Assembly: GCF_050624435.1 (NCBI RefSeq)
Contig: NC_134530.1
Coordinates: 144,190,721-144,254,720 of the forward strand
DNA from: Tenrec ecaudatus
Taxonomy: Eukaryota; Chordata; Mammalia; Afrosoricida; Tenrecidae
DNA: 64,000 nt
Direction: 5' to 3'
Numbering within the stretch: position 1 is the stretch's first letter; each line of letters begins with the position of its first letter. The notes below the pieces were generated by a model. The model searched no databases, was not told where the DNA came from, and saw nothing but the letters and a program-made list of their open reading frames with translations. This document shows positions 21,967-33,064 of this stretch, piece after piece. Made by a program: the position numbers and the translations under genes.

Positions 21967-21978
21967 AGGGATGCTAAG
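21921..21978 (+). CDS. CSF1: CSF1 coding exon 8 (C terminus, stop and 12 nt of 3' UTR)
   Basis: Acceptor CCGTCTGCAG. Encodes the tail end SPLTQDEDKQMELPV, stop TAG at 21,964-21,966, then 12 untranslated bases and a donor GTAAGA at 21,979. A stop codon followed by a spliced 3' UTR agrees with the known CSF1 gene layout, in which exons 9 and 10 are alternative untranslated ends. Confidence 0.93.
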
Positions 21979-22222
21979 GTAAGACGCTGGTTTTGAGCTC
22001 ACTCTACCACTTAAAACGAGCTACACCCTTTTCAGGTTCCCCCGGTGCCCCAGACACTCGTACACCCCCTCCCCCCACCCGAAACCCCCCCTCTCCTCTG
22101 CTCCCTTTTTCCGTCCATCCCCTGGTGTGGACCACCCTCTCCAGGCCGGCCCTCGGGTCAGTCCTACCGCCGCCGCCTCGGAGACCAGCACCATGCCCTC
22201 TCCCCTGCATCTCTGTGTGCAG

Positions 22223-23585
22223 TCCGCTGTCTTGCAGCCATCTCCTGGACCCACAGAAACCCCAGCCCTCTCTCTGTACTGCCAAGGAATCTGCAGTAGC
22301 TCTGGGCTGCTGTTTCAAACCCAACATGTGCGCCGGTGGCTTCCGAGCCCCCACCGCAGCTGCCCTTCCCATGCTTCCCGCTCTTGTTTGCTCCCCCCTC
22401 TGGCCGTTCTCCTCAGCCAAGGTCCTTTCCACCTCCCTGGCCCTTAATCACGGGGCCTTCGAACCTCGAACCTCGGGCGTGGAGGGTTCTCAGAGGTCAG
22501 TTGGCTCAGTATCCCCCCTCTCTCCGCCAACTGAAGGCCACACACTCCCGATTCCAGGCAGCCACAGCCCGGGCCATCTCCGGTGAGCGTGGAGAGAAGG
22601 CTCTGCTGCCTTCCCTGCCCCCTCTACACCAGTCCTTCTGAGCGCCTCATGTCTTTCAAGTCAGTTAGTCATAGCCCCTTGCAGGGTTTTCTGAGCTCCA
22701 TGGAGTCAAGTCCCTCAAACATTCCTTATATGATGTGGTTTTCAGACCCCTCACCATCCTGGTCGCCCACCTTTGGACATACTCGTTTGTCAATGTCCCT
22801 CTGAAAATGTGGCAGCCAGCCCTGGACACAGTCCTCCAGATGTTGTGTGACCAGCTCAGAGTACAGTGGGCCCATAACCCTCCTTGATCGGGACAGTATT
22901 CTTCCCCCCATGCACACCTCTTTCCGCACTAAGACCTCAGCACTCTGTGGTCACGTGGTGAACGGGTGCCCTCTTTAAACTCCTAGTCCCGGTCCCCATC
23001 CACCTCCATGCAAGCCGGACCTTTTACTTGGACAAGTCTTTTTTTTTTTTAACGGAACTGCAGGACTTGATATGCACCCTTGCTAAAACACCTGCTTATT
23101 TCTGTCCATCACCCAGGCCTGGGGAAAATGCTAGCCCCAACTGGGGCCCCCAGGCCTTGAAGAGGGTCTCCTAGTGTCTTTGCCCACGTTCTTGGTAAAG
23201 ATTCGGCCCTTACTCTTCTGACCCCCACTCCCTGGCACCCCAGACCACGGCCCCATGCCCCCTTCCCTCGGCCCACCACTAGCCCATCAGAAGCCCGCTG
23301 TCCTCTGGCGGTTTCCTTCATTCCCAGCCCTCCTGCTCTGTTTCACTAATACTAGAACGGTTTTGCACTTATTTGAATGTTGTTGTTGTAAGTTCTTAAG
23401 TCTTAGCTTCTGTGTCTATGTATCTCCCACACCCTACCCAGGTTGTAATCTCCTCTAGGGCAGGGAATATGTCTACTTTTTTTCTTTTTCTTTTTTTGCG
23501 TTTTTCTTCTCTCCCGAGTTCTAGTATAGACAGGGCTAATTTACACTTGCCAACAGATCAATAAATGTGGACTGGTCTGACGGAT
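22223..23585 (+). other. CSF1: Candidate proximal alternative 3'-UTR exon (exon 9)
   Basis: CSF1 genes have a second, shorter alternative 3' UTR between exons 8 and 10. A canonical AATAAA at 23,560-23,565 lies at a fitting distance. Candidate acceptors are GTGTGCAG ending at 22,222 and CTTGCAG ending at 22,237; I cannot choose between them. The segment includes an old CR1/L3-type LINE relic. The existence of this exon is inferred from gene family structure. Confidence 0.4.
22650..22945 (-). mobile_element. CR1/L3-type LINE relic, antisense
   Basis: Phrases such as CTCACCATCCTGGTCGCCC, TTGTCAATGTCCCTCTGAAA, CTGGACACAGTCCTCCAGAT and TGACCAGCTCAGAGTACAG are the reversed 3' coding end of CR1/L3 LINEs, a family silent in mammals since before the eutherian radiation. 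Unusually well preserved for its age. Confidence 0.7.
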
Positions 23586-23639
23586 GGACTCACAGCCTCG
23601 CCGTGGCCAGCTGTCTCTAGCCGATGAACCTTCTGCCTA

Positions 23640-23835
23640 ATGATTAACCAGCTGATTGACTCTGACTGACTGACCTGCTGGCTGACTGTCCAACTAGTTT
23701 ATTGACTATTATCTGACCAGCTCAGAAGACAGTGAACCTATGAGCTTTCTTGATTGGGGCAATATTCTTGTAAGGTGACTGGCTAATCGATAAGCTGTCT
23801 GATTGGCTAATTGACTGTCTTGACTGCCTGGGTCA
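23640..23835. repeat. Degenerate GACT/GGCT tetranucleotide stretch
   Basis: Repeated CTGACTGACTGACC, GGCTGACTG, GGCTAATTGACTG motifs. Inside it, 23,712-23,775 resembles 22,847-22,910 of the CR1/L3 relic. Confidence 0.5.
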
Positions 23836-24289
23836 TTGGGATGAGTCATTTAAGTTGCCAATCATATCCCGTACCAAATGCAAGCAAGTGCTTAGGGCCT
23901 TCCCAGGTGCATGCGACAGTGCTAGGGCACTTCCAGAGACTGAGGGGATCTGACCGATGCTCCAAGTGTGTGGCGGGGGCCTATTTAGAAGAGATCAAGA
24001 AAACACACCCTGGCATCCTGGGAGCCATTTTGTGGGAAGGCTGGGTCAGCTGGGCCCCTGACAAGGCTGTGAGCTGGGAGGGTGGCAGTGAGCAGCGGTC
24101 CCTGGGATGCCACTGTCTGTCTACTGGCTGTCTCCTGTTTAGTCTTGGCTCCCTCCCCTGTCTGCCCTCAGCCCTCCTCTTCCGCCTCTTCAGATTGTCC
24201 CACCAAGATCAGGTTGGTCCTGTCCTGAGGTTGCCCCTGGCTGGGAGACTCAGTGTCAACCCCCAGACTGACTGGTGCTCTTCTGAGAG

Positions 24290-24545
24290 AGATGCGAGAG
24301 AGTCCCAGAGGCAGGGACACGGAGGAGGGCTAGAAGCAGAGATGGAGAGGGGAGCTGTAGGCACAGATGGAGACCAAGACTGGAGGCAGAGTTGGAGAGG
24401 GGGCTGGAGGTAGAGATGGAGACAGGGACTGGAGGCAGAGGTGGATGGGGGTGGGGTGGGGGTGGAGGCAGAGATGGACAGGAAAGCTGGAGGCAGAGAC
24501 TGGGGACTGGAGGCAGAGACAGCGAGAGGAGAATGAGCCACACAA
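24290..24545. repeat. G/A-rich minisatellite
   Basis: Irregular tandem copies of a roughly 25-32 bp unit with core CTGGAGGCAGAGATGGAGA, about eight copies. Confidence 0.75.
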
Positions 24546-24661
24546 AGAAAACTCAGCCCAGGGGACCGGGAGATGGGGCCCCTGGCCGGAGCTTGCCCCA
24601 CTGGCCCTCCTTCCCTCCTGCGCCCAGTGGGGCCTGTGGCCTGGCTGTACCCAGCATGGCT

Positions 24662-24998
24662 CCCTAAGCAACCCAGCTGCTTCCTGTATGGGCTCTGGCT
24701 CCCTCCAGAGCATGGGAATGGGCTGGGAGCCAGAGGCCGAGGTCCCTTCTTCCTTCCATGCCCACCCCGGGCTTTGCCAGCAGGGTCTGTGGACAAGCCG
24801 GGTGGGAGGCACCACACAGGGTCCAAGTCAAACTGTTGGCTGGAGTCCAGGGGATTTCTGCTCTGAGGACAAAGTGTTCTGGGGATGCTGGGACAGGGGG
24901 GTGGAGGGGGGGCTTGGAGGGGAGAGGGCAGGGCCCTGACGCCCATGGATGATGGGGGAGGCCAGAGCCCATCCAGGAAGCAGCTGGGTTGCTTAGGG
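24662..24998. repeat. 38-bp inverted repeat with 261-bp loop
   Basis: 24,662-24,699 (CCCTAAGCAACCCAGC...GGCTCTGGC) is the reverse complement of 24,961-24,998 with a single mismatch. Weaker complementarity continues on both sides. It could fold into a stem-loop in the pre-mRNA. Confidence 0.85.
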
Positions 24999-25537
24999 GT
25001 TAGCATGCCTAATGGCATGGTGGGAGTTTCCTGGTCCCACCCCTGCCTCTAGACTTTTCCACTCTGGCCTTCAGTTCTTGGTCTTCAGTTGCCTCCTCCC
25101 TGCCATCGGAAAGCATCCTTGAGGACTCTCAGATCTGAAGAGCAGGGTGGAGGCGAGGATGAAAAGCCCCTCACCCTTGCCCCCCTGTGACCTTCTGGCC
25201 TTGCCAGAGGAGCAGCTGTCCCTCAAGTGTCCCCTTCCGTCCCTGCCAGGCCCCTGAGCAATGAATGCCCCCACCACGCGGCCCTGCTCAATCCTCCACC
25301 AACCCCATAGCCTTCCCCTGTGGTCCCTGGTTCCCTCAGGAGGAGGTAGGAGGTGAGGCCAGTCTGGCCAGAGGCTTGGACCGTGTCCAGCGAAGGCCGC
25401 CTGGCCCCTCTGTGGTGTCTGAGGTGGCTGGGAAGGCGCGGGAAAGGACGGGAGGAAGCTCTCCCTGCCGCAGCCCGCAGGAACGCGGCCCTGTCTCTCC
25501 CACCCATGTCCTCTGCGACCCTCGTCCACTTCCATTC

Positions 25538-25545
25538 AGCTGACG

Positions 25546-25588
<43 letters not shown>

Positions 25589-25592
25589 ACAG
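25538..25592 (+). promoter_or_regulatory. CSF1: Branch point, (TC)n tract and acceptor of exon 10
   Basis: GCTGAC (branch A near 25,543) is followed by an uninterrupted (TC)n microsatellite at 25,548-25,585 and CCCTACAG. The microsatellite itself is the polypyrimidine tract. Confidence 0.7.
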
Positions 25593-26456
25593 CTGGGCGC
25601 ACAGGACAGCCTCTCCGTAGGCGGAGAAGTAATGGGGCGTTCACCACCAACCCTCCCCAGCCGTTCCCCTGGGATGGTGGCCTGCCCAGGACGAGCGGCC
25701 CTGCCTGCCAGGACTGGACCAGCACAGCCAGGCTGGGGCCCCGCCGACTTCAACCCTCTGACCCTCACCTGACTGAAAGAGGGCTCAGGGGAGCTGCCCC
25801 CCGAGCTGCCAGTATTTATTATGGGCCCTGGAGGCTCCTATCTGCTTGAAGAAGGCTGTCAAGCCTGGCTCAGGACCCTCAGCCCCCAGGGGCTGCACCG
25901 GCTGGCCGGCCCCACGCTCCCTTCGAAGCCAACACCTGGGTCAGGGACCCAGGCCTGTGGACGTGGGAGAGCAGACCAGGGGCTGAGGAACTGGCAGAGC
26001 CCTTGTGCCCAGAGGACCCGCCTGGTGGCAAGAGCAAGCAAGGGCACGTTCCCACTGAGAGGAACATGAGACTGGCAGGGCGGGACAGCGTAGGCTGGAG
26101 TTCTGGGAAGACGCGTGCAGCCCGAATGACGGGAAGAGGCCTCTGGACCTGCTGCAGGTCTGCGCCGACAGCCCAGAAGATTCTACACCCTTCCCTCACC
26201 TAAGTGCCCTCTCTGGTTGCTGGGTGGAGAAGGGAGACTAGCCCTGCCCTCAGGACCTGCCTGGCCTGCTCCTGATGCCAAAGGGAGGGCCGAACGCTGC
26301 CTCTGCCCCCCCTCCCTGCTCCCTTCCTTCCAGCCCCTGCCAGAGCACCCAGGAGGCCACGTGGAGGCCGCCCCTCATGAAGGAAGCCATTGCACTGTGA
26401 ACACTGAACCTGCCTGCTGTACAGCCGACCTGGGCCGCCCCGCCCAGGTGAACAGC

Positions 26457-26486
26457 CATCCGTCCGTCCGTCCGTCCGTCCATCCT
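26457..26486. repeat. (CCGT)n in the distal 3' UTR
   Basis: About six CCGT/CCAT units. Human has a shorter run at the same place (from memory). Confidence 0.8.
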
Positions 26487-27629
26487 CCCACCCTCCAGCC
26501 TCTCCCAGCTTCCCAACCGGGCACCTGAGCTGGCCTCGCCTGTCCATGGAGGAAGCCCGAAGACCTGGCCTTCCCATGTGGCCCTGACACTCCAGGGAGA
26601 AGGGGGTGGGGGAGTAGCCCTAGCTGGTCCTTAGGCTGCCCATTGTTCCCCAAGTTGCTGCATCTTGCACTTTGAAGTCCCCAAGAGGGAAGTGACTCAT
26701 GGGGGGTGGGGGGAGAGCAGAGAGAAAGGGGCTTCAGGGTGAGCTCTGACAGGTGGTTCTTGGCCCCTGGCCCTAAGCCCAACCGCCTTCCCCTCGCCTC
26801 CTGCACCAGCCACCGTTGACGGCTGTCACTGCAGTCACCTGGAGCCGAGCGGGCCGGGTCTTCTCTGCTGGGAGCCCAGGACTGGACTGCACCCAGCCCC
26901 GCCTGCACTGGCACCCAGTGCCCCTTCTCTTCCCACGCTTCCTTTTTCTAGCCCATTAGGCAGTCAACACCCTCCATCTTTCTCCCCAGGCCCCACAACC
27001 ATCCCCTCTCTGGCCAGGTGAGTCAGGATGGGAGAGGGGTCAAAGCACCTGCTTTCAGCCCTGCCCCTGAGGGCCTCAGCGGCCAGGGCCTCCCCACCCT
27101 GGACAGTGGTGTCAGGGTTTCCTGTTGGCCCTTGGCCCCTTTATGCTGCTGTGCCCTGGTTCCTGCGCTGAAAACCCTGCCCTGCCTGGGCCGCTGGCCC
27201 GGCACCGGCCTGCCCTGACAAAGGGGGTGCTCCGGCTCCAGCCCCCTGCCCCAACACCCCCAGGCGATGCCAACAGCTGAGGGCAGGGCAGTGGAGGACT
27301 CCCACTGAGGATTTAGCTCTTCTTCTCGAAAACTCTCTATTTGATACTAGAAAGTATGGATTTTAAAATGGAAGTATGGAAGAAAGGAAAAAAACACACA
27401 CAAACAGGGAAAAAAAAGGCATTACCAACCATGTCGCCCTACCCCCTTAAACGTACAGTATTTTTAAAAAGTCAACAAAGCAAGTCCAACCCATTGTAGG
27501 AGCCCTTTGTGGGTGCTTGTTGACACCGGCAGGCACGGGGCGGGCCCCAGAGCCACCTCTGGGTGTCCCCCTGCTGCCCGACAGGAGCCGCTCTTCGAGG
27601 ACACGGAGAGGGAGCATTGACTCACTCAC

Positions 27630-27752
27630 TGTGAGGTTTCGTTTTTATACTTGGAAGTGGTGAATTATTTTATATAAAGTCATTTAAATATCTATTTAAA
27701 AATAGGAAGCTGCTTATATATTTAATAATAAAAGAAGTGCACAAGCTGCCAT
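27630..27752 (+). promoter_or_regulatory. CSF1: AU-rich element and polyadenylation site of CSF1
   Basis: From about 27,640 the UTR turns AU-rich, with stretches such as TATTTTATATAAAG and ATTTAAATATCTATTTAAAA, then AATAATAAAAGAAG. Human has an almost identical run (from memory), known as a binding region for mRNA-stability proteins. The contrast with the GC-rich remainder of the exon is marked. Confidence 0.75.
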
Positions 27753-29060
27753 GTGTGAGTCATGGGGAAAACTGCTTCTGGGGGGGGGGGAGGGCAGGGG
27801 AGGGTAGTGGGTGGGTGGGCTGCAGCTGCCGCTTGAGCCCCAGCTCAGAAAGCATTTTCCAGGATATGTGAAGCAGGAGAGTTCTCTCCCAAGTCTCAGC
27901 TATTCTCGCTGCCCCAAACACATTCATCTACATATTTGCCTAATAGGGAAGCAGGCAATAATCAGCCAAACCACAGGCCTGGCCACCAGCCCCTGCTCCA
28001 GCCCAGCCTGGGAAAATGGCTGGTTGGGCTCTGTCCAAAGGCCAGAGGGGACTGTAAATAAAGGCCAGGGGCCTTGACCGCTGAGCTGTTCCAAAGCAGG
28101 GAGAGCAGGCCCGGCCTCCCCCCTCGCTCCTTGCAGCGCCCTGTGGTGACTGAGCACCGTCTTGGGGATCAGGATGGGACTGGGGCTAGGGGCTCAGGTC
28201 AGCAGAGAGGGAGAGACCCAGAAGGCTATGTGGGCAGCCTTAGAGCCTGACCCTCCTACTGAACATGCTGAGGAGCCTGACCCAGGATGGACCCTCCCAG
28301 GGGCAGAGGGGTGTTGGGAAGAGCCCACAGACTGCAAGCCCAGATCCAGATGTAATCCTGGATGAGTGTGTAGCCAGCGGTCCTCCCCACGCGTGAGAGA
28401 CTGGAGGACCAAGCTCTGCATCCGTGGTCCTGTGGCTGACTCACCTTAGGCTTAGAATCATCTGGGCTGCTTCAAAAAGCAGCGATGTCCTAGCCTACAC
28501 CCACCGTGTCAGCGTTTCACCAGAACGCCTCAAGTGAGGCCTGTGTGACCCACGAGGGTGCGCCCCAGCCCCAGCCATGTGGCGGCGGTCTTCGTGAAAT
28601 AGACACGCGTAAAACAATGGGCTCCTCAGTCCAATCCCACGGGTGCCTGGTGGCTCCCTGCTGGCCAGCACAGAGCTAGATCATTTGCGTGGAGAAAGTC
28701 CCCTGGCTCAGGGTATCAAAGTTATGCCAGCACCAAGGGAGCGTGTCCAGGAATTAATGTCCAGGTGCTTCTGTCACCCCTTTCTATGCCCCTCCATCCC
28801 TTCCCATCAACGAGTGCTTCTCTATTGAAAGCTTCTCAGAAAAGGCTTTGGGGAAAAAACTCAATTCATGTCTCGTCCTTCGAGACCCAACATGAAAGAC
28901 ACTTCCTCTGAGAAGTCCTTCCCAGCTTGACCTTGAGACGTAAGTCCGTGAGTTAGTTGGGTCCCACCTAAAGTTAGTTCCTTTCTCCTCTGTGCCCCCA
29001 GAGACTCCACTTCTCTGACTCTTTGTGAACCGTGCTGTAGCCATCTATATAGCTAGTGCC
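27753..29060. other. Downstream flank of CSF1
   Basis: Unique sequence with a MER5-like stretch at 28,430-28,540. No gene or exon supported. Confidence 0.45.
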
Positions 29061-29061
29061 T

Positions 29062-29222
29062 CAGAGCCCTGGTGGTGGAGTGGTTGCTAACCTCAAGGTC
29101 CGCAGTTCAAACCCACCAGCTGCTCCATGGGAGGAGGATGAGGCTTTTCATAGTCCCATGATGAGTCTAGGGCCGCCACGAGTCCGCATCAGCTCGATGG
29201 CAGTGAGGGTTTGCGAGTGCCT
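29062..29222 (+). mobile_element. AfroSINE, sense
   Basis: CAGAGCCCTGGTGGTGGAGT head and TTCAAACCCACCAGCTGCTC box are clear. Forms an inverted pair with the next copy. Confidence 0.85.
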
Positions 29223-29240
29223 GGTGCATGGCACAGACTC

Positions 29241-29425
29241 AACAAACCAAACATCAGCTCCTTGCCATCGAGTCGCTGCCAACTCATAGCGACCCTGTAG
29301 GACAGGGTAGAACTGTCCCTGTGGGTTTCCAAGACGGCTGGAGTCTCATCGTTCTCTCAAGGAGCGGCGGACGGTTTTGAACTGCCGACCTTGTGTCTAG
29401 CAGCCCAATGCAGAACCACTAAGCA
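29241..29425 (-). mobile_element. AfroSINE, antisense
   Basis: TTGCCATCGAGTCGCTGCCA, TAGCGACCCTGTAGGACAGG, GAACTGCCGACCTTG and AGAACCACTAAGC: near full length in reverse. Confidence 0.85.
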
Positions 29426-29534
29426 AAGGATAATACTGAATGCCTAAGCAGAGGCACGGCAATACAGACATTAGCCTGAGTGAATGGGTGGCCATTTCTC
29501 ACTGGTATTCACCAATGGAATGAATATTGACCAC

Positions 29535-30071
29535 TGTGAGTTAGGGTCTACCAGAGGAGGCTTCCAGCAGAGGGGTTCATGGACACTCATATGTGTACAG
29601 GAACGTGCTTTGAGAAAACATCCCAGCCCAGTGCAGATCAAGTCCATAAGTCCGACATTAGCCCATAGGCCCAATACCAGTCTATAAAATCCTCTTCAGG
29701 CTCACAAAACACATGCAATGATGCAGAATGTAGGAAGATCACAGGCCAGTGGGTGCAAAGTCTTATGGATTCAGTGGTGATAGAAGCATCTCAGCACTGG
29801 CAGGGGTCTCCATGGGGCTCCTGCAGTTCCCAGGGCACAGGTTCTATCAGTATAGTGTCATGTGTCTTGTCAGTAGAGCATCTCTCAGGGAGTGAGCAGA
29901 GAGAGAGAGAGTCTCCCGCCTCCAAGGAAGAAATCCAGGAGTTCCCAACATCCTCAGGAGAAGGCCATGTTCACACAGAGGACTCATGGCTATGATCCGA
30001 TTGACAGACTAGACTCCACCCCTTCACTAGACTCTCAAGTCCCAAATTGACGCCAGATTATGAAATTACCA
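29535..30071. mobile_element. LTR-like element, copy 1
   Basis: Reverse-oriented relative of the element at 53,062-53,564: shared blocks GACACTCATATGTGTA, CAGCACTGGCAGGGGTCTCC, AGGAGTTCCCA, CTCAGGAGAAGGCC, CTAGACTCCACCCCTTC. No clear target-site duplication. Confidence 0.6.
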
Positions 30072-31684
30072 CAGGGTCTCCCCAGGTTCTGCTGGGGATA
30101 GGGCCGGCTTTAAAATCAACCTGGTCGCTGCAGATGAAATGTGCATTGCGAAGCTTCCAACAAGGATGGGCAGAAAAAGAAAATCCTTACTTCTCCCCCA
30201 CCTTTCCCACCCAGGGCCCAAAAGGCCCAGGAAGTATCCAAAAGGCCAGAGACTCTCTGCGGACCTTTCTCTGGGCCTCGGGTGCGGTGTGGCTGCTTGG
30301 GAAGTGCCGGGCCAGCAAGGCAATGGGTGCTCTGCCTCCAGAGCTTGGATCGTAGTGTGATTTGGGAGTCTAAGTTTAGAGTACAAGCCCGATCTACCTG
30401 GTCTGACATTCAAATGAGGTGACAAACCCCAAAGTGCCTTGTAGACTCCATAGAGCTGTCCCCCAATAAAGTGGACACTGTGGATGCTGTCACGCCAGCT
30501 GTTCTGTGCACTCTCCAAGGGGCTTGGGATTTGGCCAGGGGAGGTGGGGGTGGGAGAACAGAAGGCAGAGCAGCCTGGAGAGCAGGGGATGCCGGGGCGG
30601 GGGAGGACCACTGTCTGCAGGTCTGCTGTTAAAAGGGCCCAGCCAACCCCCAAACCATGATCCGGCCAAAGGCAGGGAAATGAATCAGAGGCAACCAGGA
30701 AGAAGCCTGAGGTCAACCTCATGCAGACAACTGACCACAGTAGGGAAGAGGCTGATGGTACTTGGAGTCTGGGCAGGGGTTTCCTCAAGTCCCTTGAGGA
30801 AAGTGCTAGAACCCTTAAGGAGTCTTCAGGGGCCACACAGCCTGAGGCTCAGGTCAGCTGCTAGGCAGCGCTATGGGGAAGAGCCCCCATCCCTCCCCTC
30901 TCCCCAACAAACCCACCCCCACCCCCGCCCGCCAGAGCAGCACTTTTGCCCTCTGGGAAGACAGAATGGCCAGGCTGCCCTGCATGCTGGAACTGCTGAG
31001 GGGGCAATCTCGGCCACACCCGCCTGGAACACCCCACTGCAAACAGCTCGCTCCTGAGGCTGTGGGCTGAGACCACGGGAAAGCCCACAGGCTGGCTCCG
31101 GTGGCCTCGTCCACAGTCCACACTAGGACCGGGGGGCTATGAGTCAGGAGAGATGATGGACTTGGGGTGGCTGTGAAGGCTGGGCCAGGGGAGGTGTTGG
31201 GGGAATTCCTGGAGGAGGGCTGGGCCAGACAGACTCAGGAGTCCCTTACTTCCTAGTGTCGGATCGCTTTCTCGCCCCCCTCCCAGAAGCCTTCCTCAGC
31301 AGCTCCAGCCCACTGGCTCTGCCCTTGCTCTGAGGTCTTTGATGCCTCCCTACCTACCCCCTCTGCTGTGCAGTCTCTCTTTGTGTGTGTGCACCCAGTG
31401 AGATGGGTGAAGCCCATTCTCATCCATTCATCTATTCACCCCCACTGACGTGGGACAGTGAGCATAACTGGTGAGCAAGGGTGTCCGTGGGGAGACAGAC
31501 GCTGGCCAGGTAATTCCATAAACCAGTGTGTCATCCTATGGGGAGAGGGCAGGCAGGAAGACACAGGAAGCGGGAGAGCATCTACTGAAGGATCTGTCCA
31601 GGGATGCGGGGCCTTCCAGGGCCCCGGGAGGGTGAAGGAACAGGATGCCTCAGAGGGTTATCGCTGTTCCTCCTCCTGATCCAG
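30072..31684. other. Unique downstream sequence
   Basis: No repeat family or gene recognised over 1.6 kb. Moderately GC-rich. Possible distal regulatory DNA, but nothing in it proves that. Confidence 0.35.
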
Positions 31685-31850
31685 TGCTGCCAACAAGCTT
31701 TACTACCACTCTCGACGAGTCCTATGAGGTTGGCACTAACACCCCTTGTATAGACGTGGGAGCTAGGGCTTAGAGAAACATAAAGACTTGCCTAGAATCT
31801 TAGACACTACAACTGGCAGAGCCGGAACAGAACTCGCGATGTTTCAACAC
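31685..31850 (+). mobile_element. MIR fragment
   Basis: GGGCTTAGAGAAACATAAAGACTTGCC and AACTGGCAGAGCCGGAACAGAACTCG follow the MIR core. Confidence 0.6.
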
Positions 31851-31857
31851 TCGGACG

Positions 31858-32175
31858 CTGTTGTTAGGAGCCGTCAAGTTGGTCCCAACTCACAGCAACC
31901 CATAGAACAAAACACCGCCCGGCCCTGCACCGTGCTCATCATGGTACGCATGAGTTTCTTGGTGCAGCACTGTGTCCGTCCATGCGGCCTCTGTTTTGCT
32001 GCCCCTCTGCTTGACGATGTCTCGCCCTCCTTGCGGTTAAGGAGCGGTCTGGCCATGCTTGTTCCAAAGCGGATCCGTGTGTCCTCTTGGCAGTCCGCCG
32101 TGCTTTCAGTATCCTGCACCGGCACGGTAACTCAAATGCATCGGGTGTTCTTTGATCGCTCTAGTTTTCATTCCT
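31858..32175 (-). mobile_element. RTE-type LINE 3' end, antisense
   Basis: GTTGTTAGGAGCCGTCAAGTTGGTCCCAACTCA is the reversed terminal sequence; CACCGCCCGGCCCTGCACC and CACTGTGTCCGTCCATG continue the 3' coding end. Confidence 0.75.
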
Positions 32176-32179
32176 AAAC

Positions 32180-33064
32180 TCGCCTTAGCTGGTACTTCAC
32201 ACACACACCAACAGTTCCCGACGGGTTGGTGGGTTGTGAAGCTCTCCAGGTTTTCGGTTTCCTTTTTCCTCTCAGAAGGATTGTGAAGTTTGGCCTTGGG
32301 CTGGGAGTACCTGCCAGAGAACCCTCTCTCTGTCTGTCTCCGTCTACTGTTAACCCAAACCCGACACAAGAGAAGACAGCGCCTCTTCAAAAGCTCTGGT
32401 CCCATCGCTGCCTGCTCCACCCCCTCGCTTCTGGCCTGCACCCTTCATGTCCCTGCAGTCTCTTCCTGCCTGCTCTGCACACACCTCCCAGGCTCTCTGG
32501 TTAATTATTGGCAAACCTGGGCACTGATCACTCCAGCTGGCAACAGGCTTGGTCATTAATCTTATTTTGCCTGATAGTGACCTTCTTAGAGAAGGAGACT
32601 GGATATTGGCTCTCCACACACCCAGCATGAGCTCCTCAGGCGGCTGCAGACCTGAGCGGGCATGCCTGGCCAAGGCTGAATCAGGACCACTGAGCGTAAC
32701 ATCTGGACGCACAGCATGCTCTCGTGATCCTTGGGGGACAGGCAGAAGGCCTTAGGGATGGGGGCAGGTCCCTCCCCTTGGCTCCGATGTGTTGAGGGCC
32801 ATAGAGGAGCAGCATGACCCGGGAACTCTGTAGATGCTCAGTCCAAATTAGTTTTGCTGACATGAGTTCCACACCCACATACAGGAAGTCTGACAGTCCA
32901 GTCTTCCAAAGAAATTTCTGGCTTGAAGGGAATTTGGCCAAGGTCCGTGCTATGCTCAGAGTAGTTTTTCCGTAGCAGCGGCAACAACAAACCCTGGGGA
33001 GAAGATCGAATCTGATTCCCAGAGCTGCTGCATTATGCATCTTTTAAATGTCCAGTTTTCTGCA
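32180..33064. other. Unassigned sequence
   Basis: Nothing recognised; no gene. Confidence 0.35.

Larger units (their letters stand above)
21979..25592 (+). other. CSF1: CSF1 intron 8 region
   Basis: 3.6 kb between the exon 8 donor and the exon 10 acceptor. It holds the candidate exon 9, a CR1/L3 relic, a degenerate tetranucleotide stretch, a G-rich minisatellite and a 38-bp inverted repeat. Long open frames on both strands (e.g. about 24,209-25,018) follow from GC-rich low complexity and show no recognisable protein. Confidence 0.65.
25593..27752 (+). other. CSF1: CSF1 distal 3'-UTR exon (exon 10)
   Basis: Starts CTGGGCGCACAGGACAG after the acceptor CCCTACAG. It matches the remembered human exon in many blocks, including a TATTTATT motif at about 25,813, GAAGGAAGCCATTGCACTGTG near 26,380 and a near-identical AU-rich end. 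Polyadenylation signal AATAAA lies at 27,727-27,732, with cleavage expected near 27,745-27,752. This exon makes the long, less stable mRNA class. It carries no credible open frame. Confidence 0.9.

Noticed and set aside
21979-22036. Acceptor TTTTCAG at 22,035 as start of exon 9
   Set aside because: It would leave an intron of only about 57 bp after exon 8, shorter than typical mammalian introns.
24209-25018. 269-codon open frame on the minus strand
   Set aside because: Pro/Ser-rich translation of a G-rich minisatellite and low-complexity intron; no domain.
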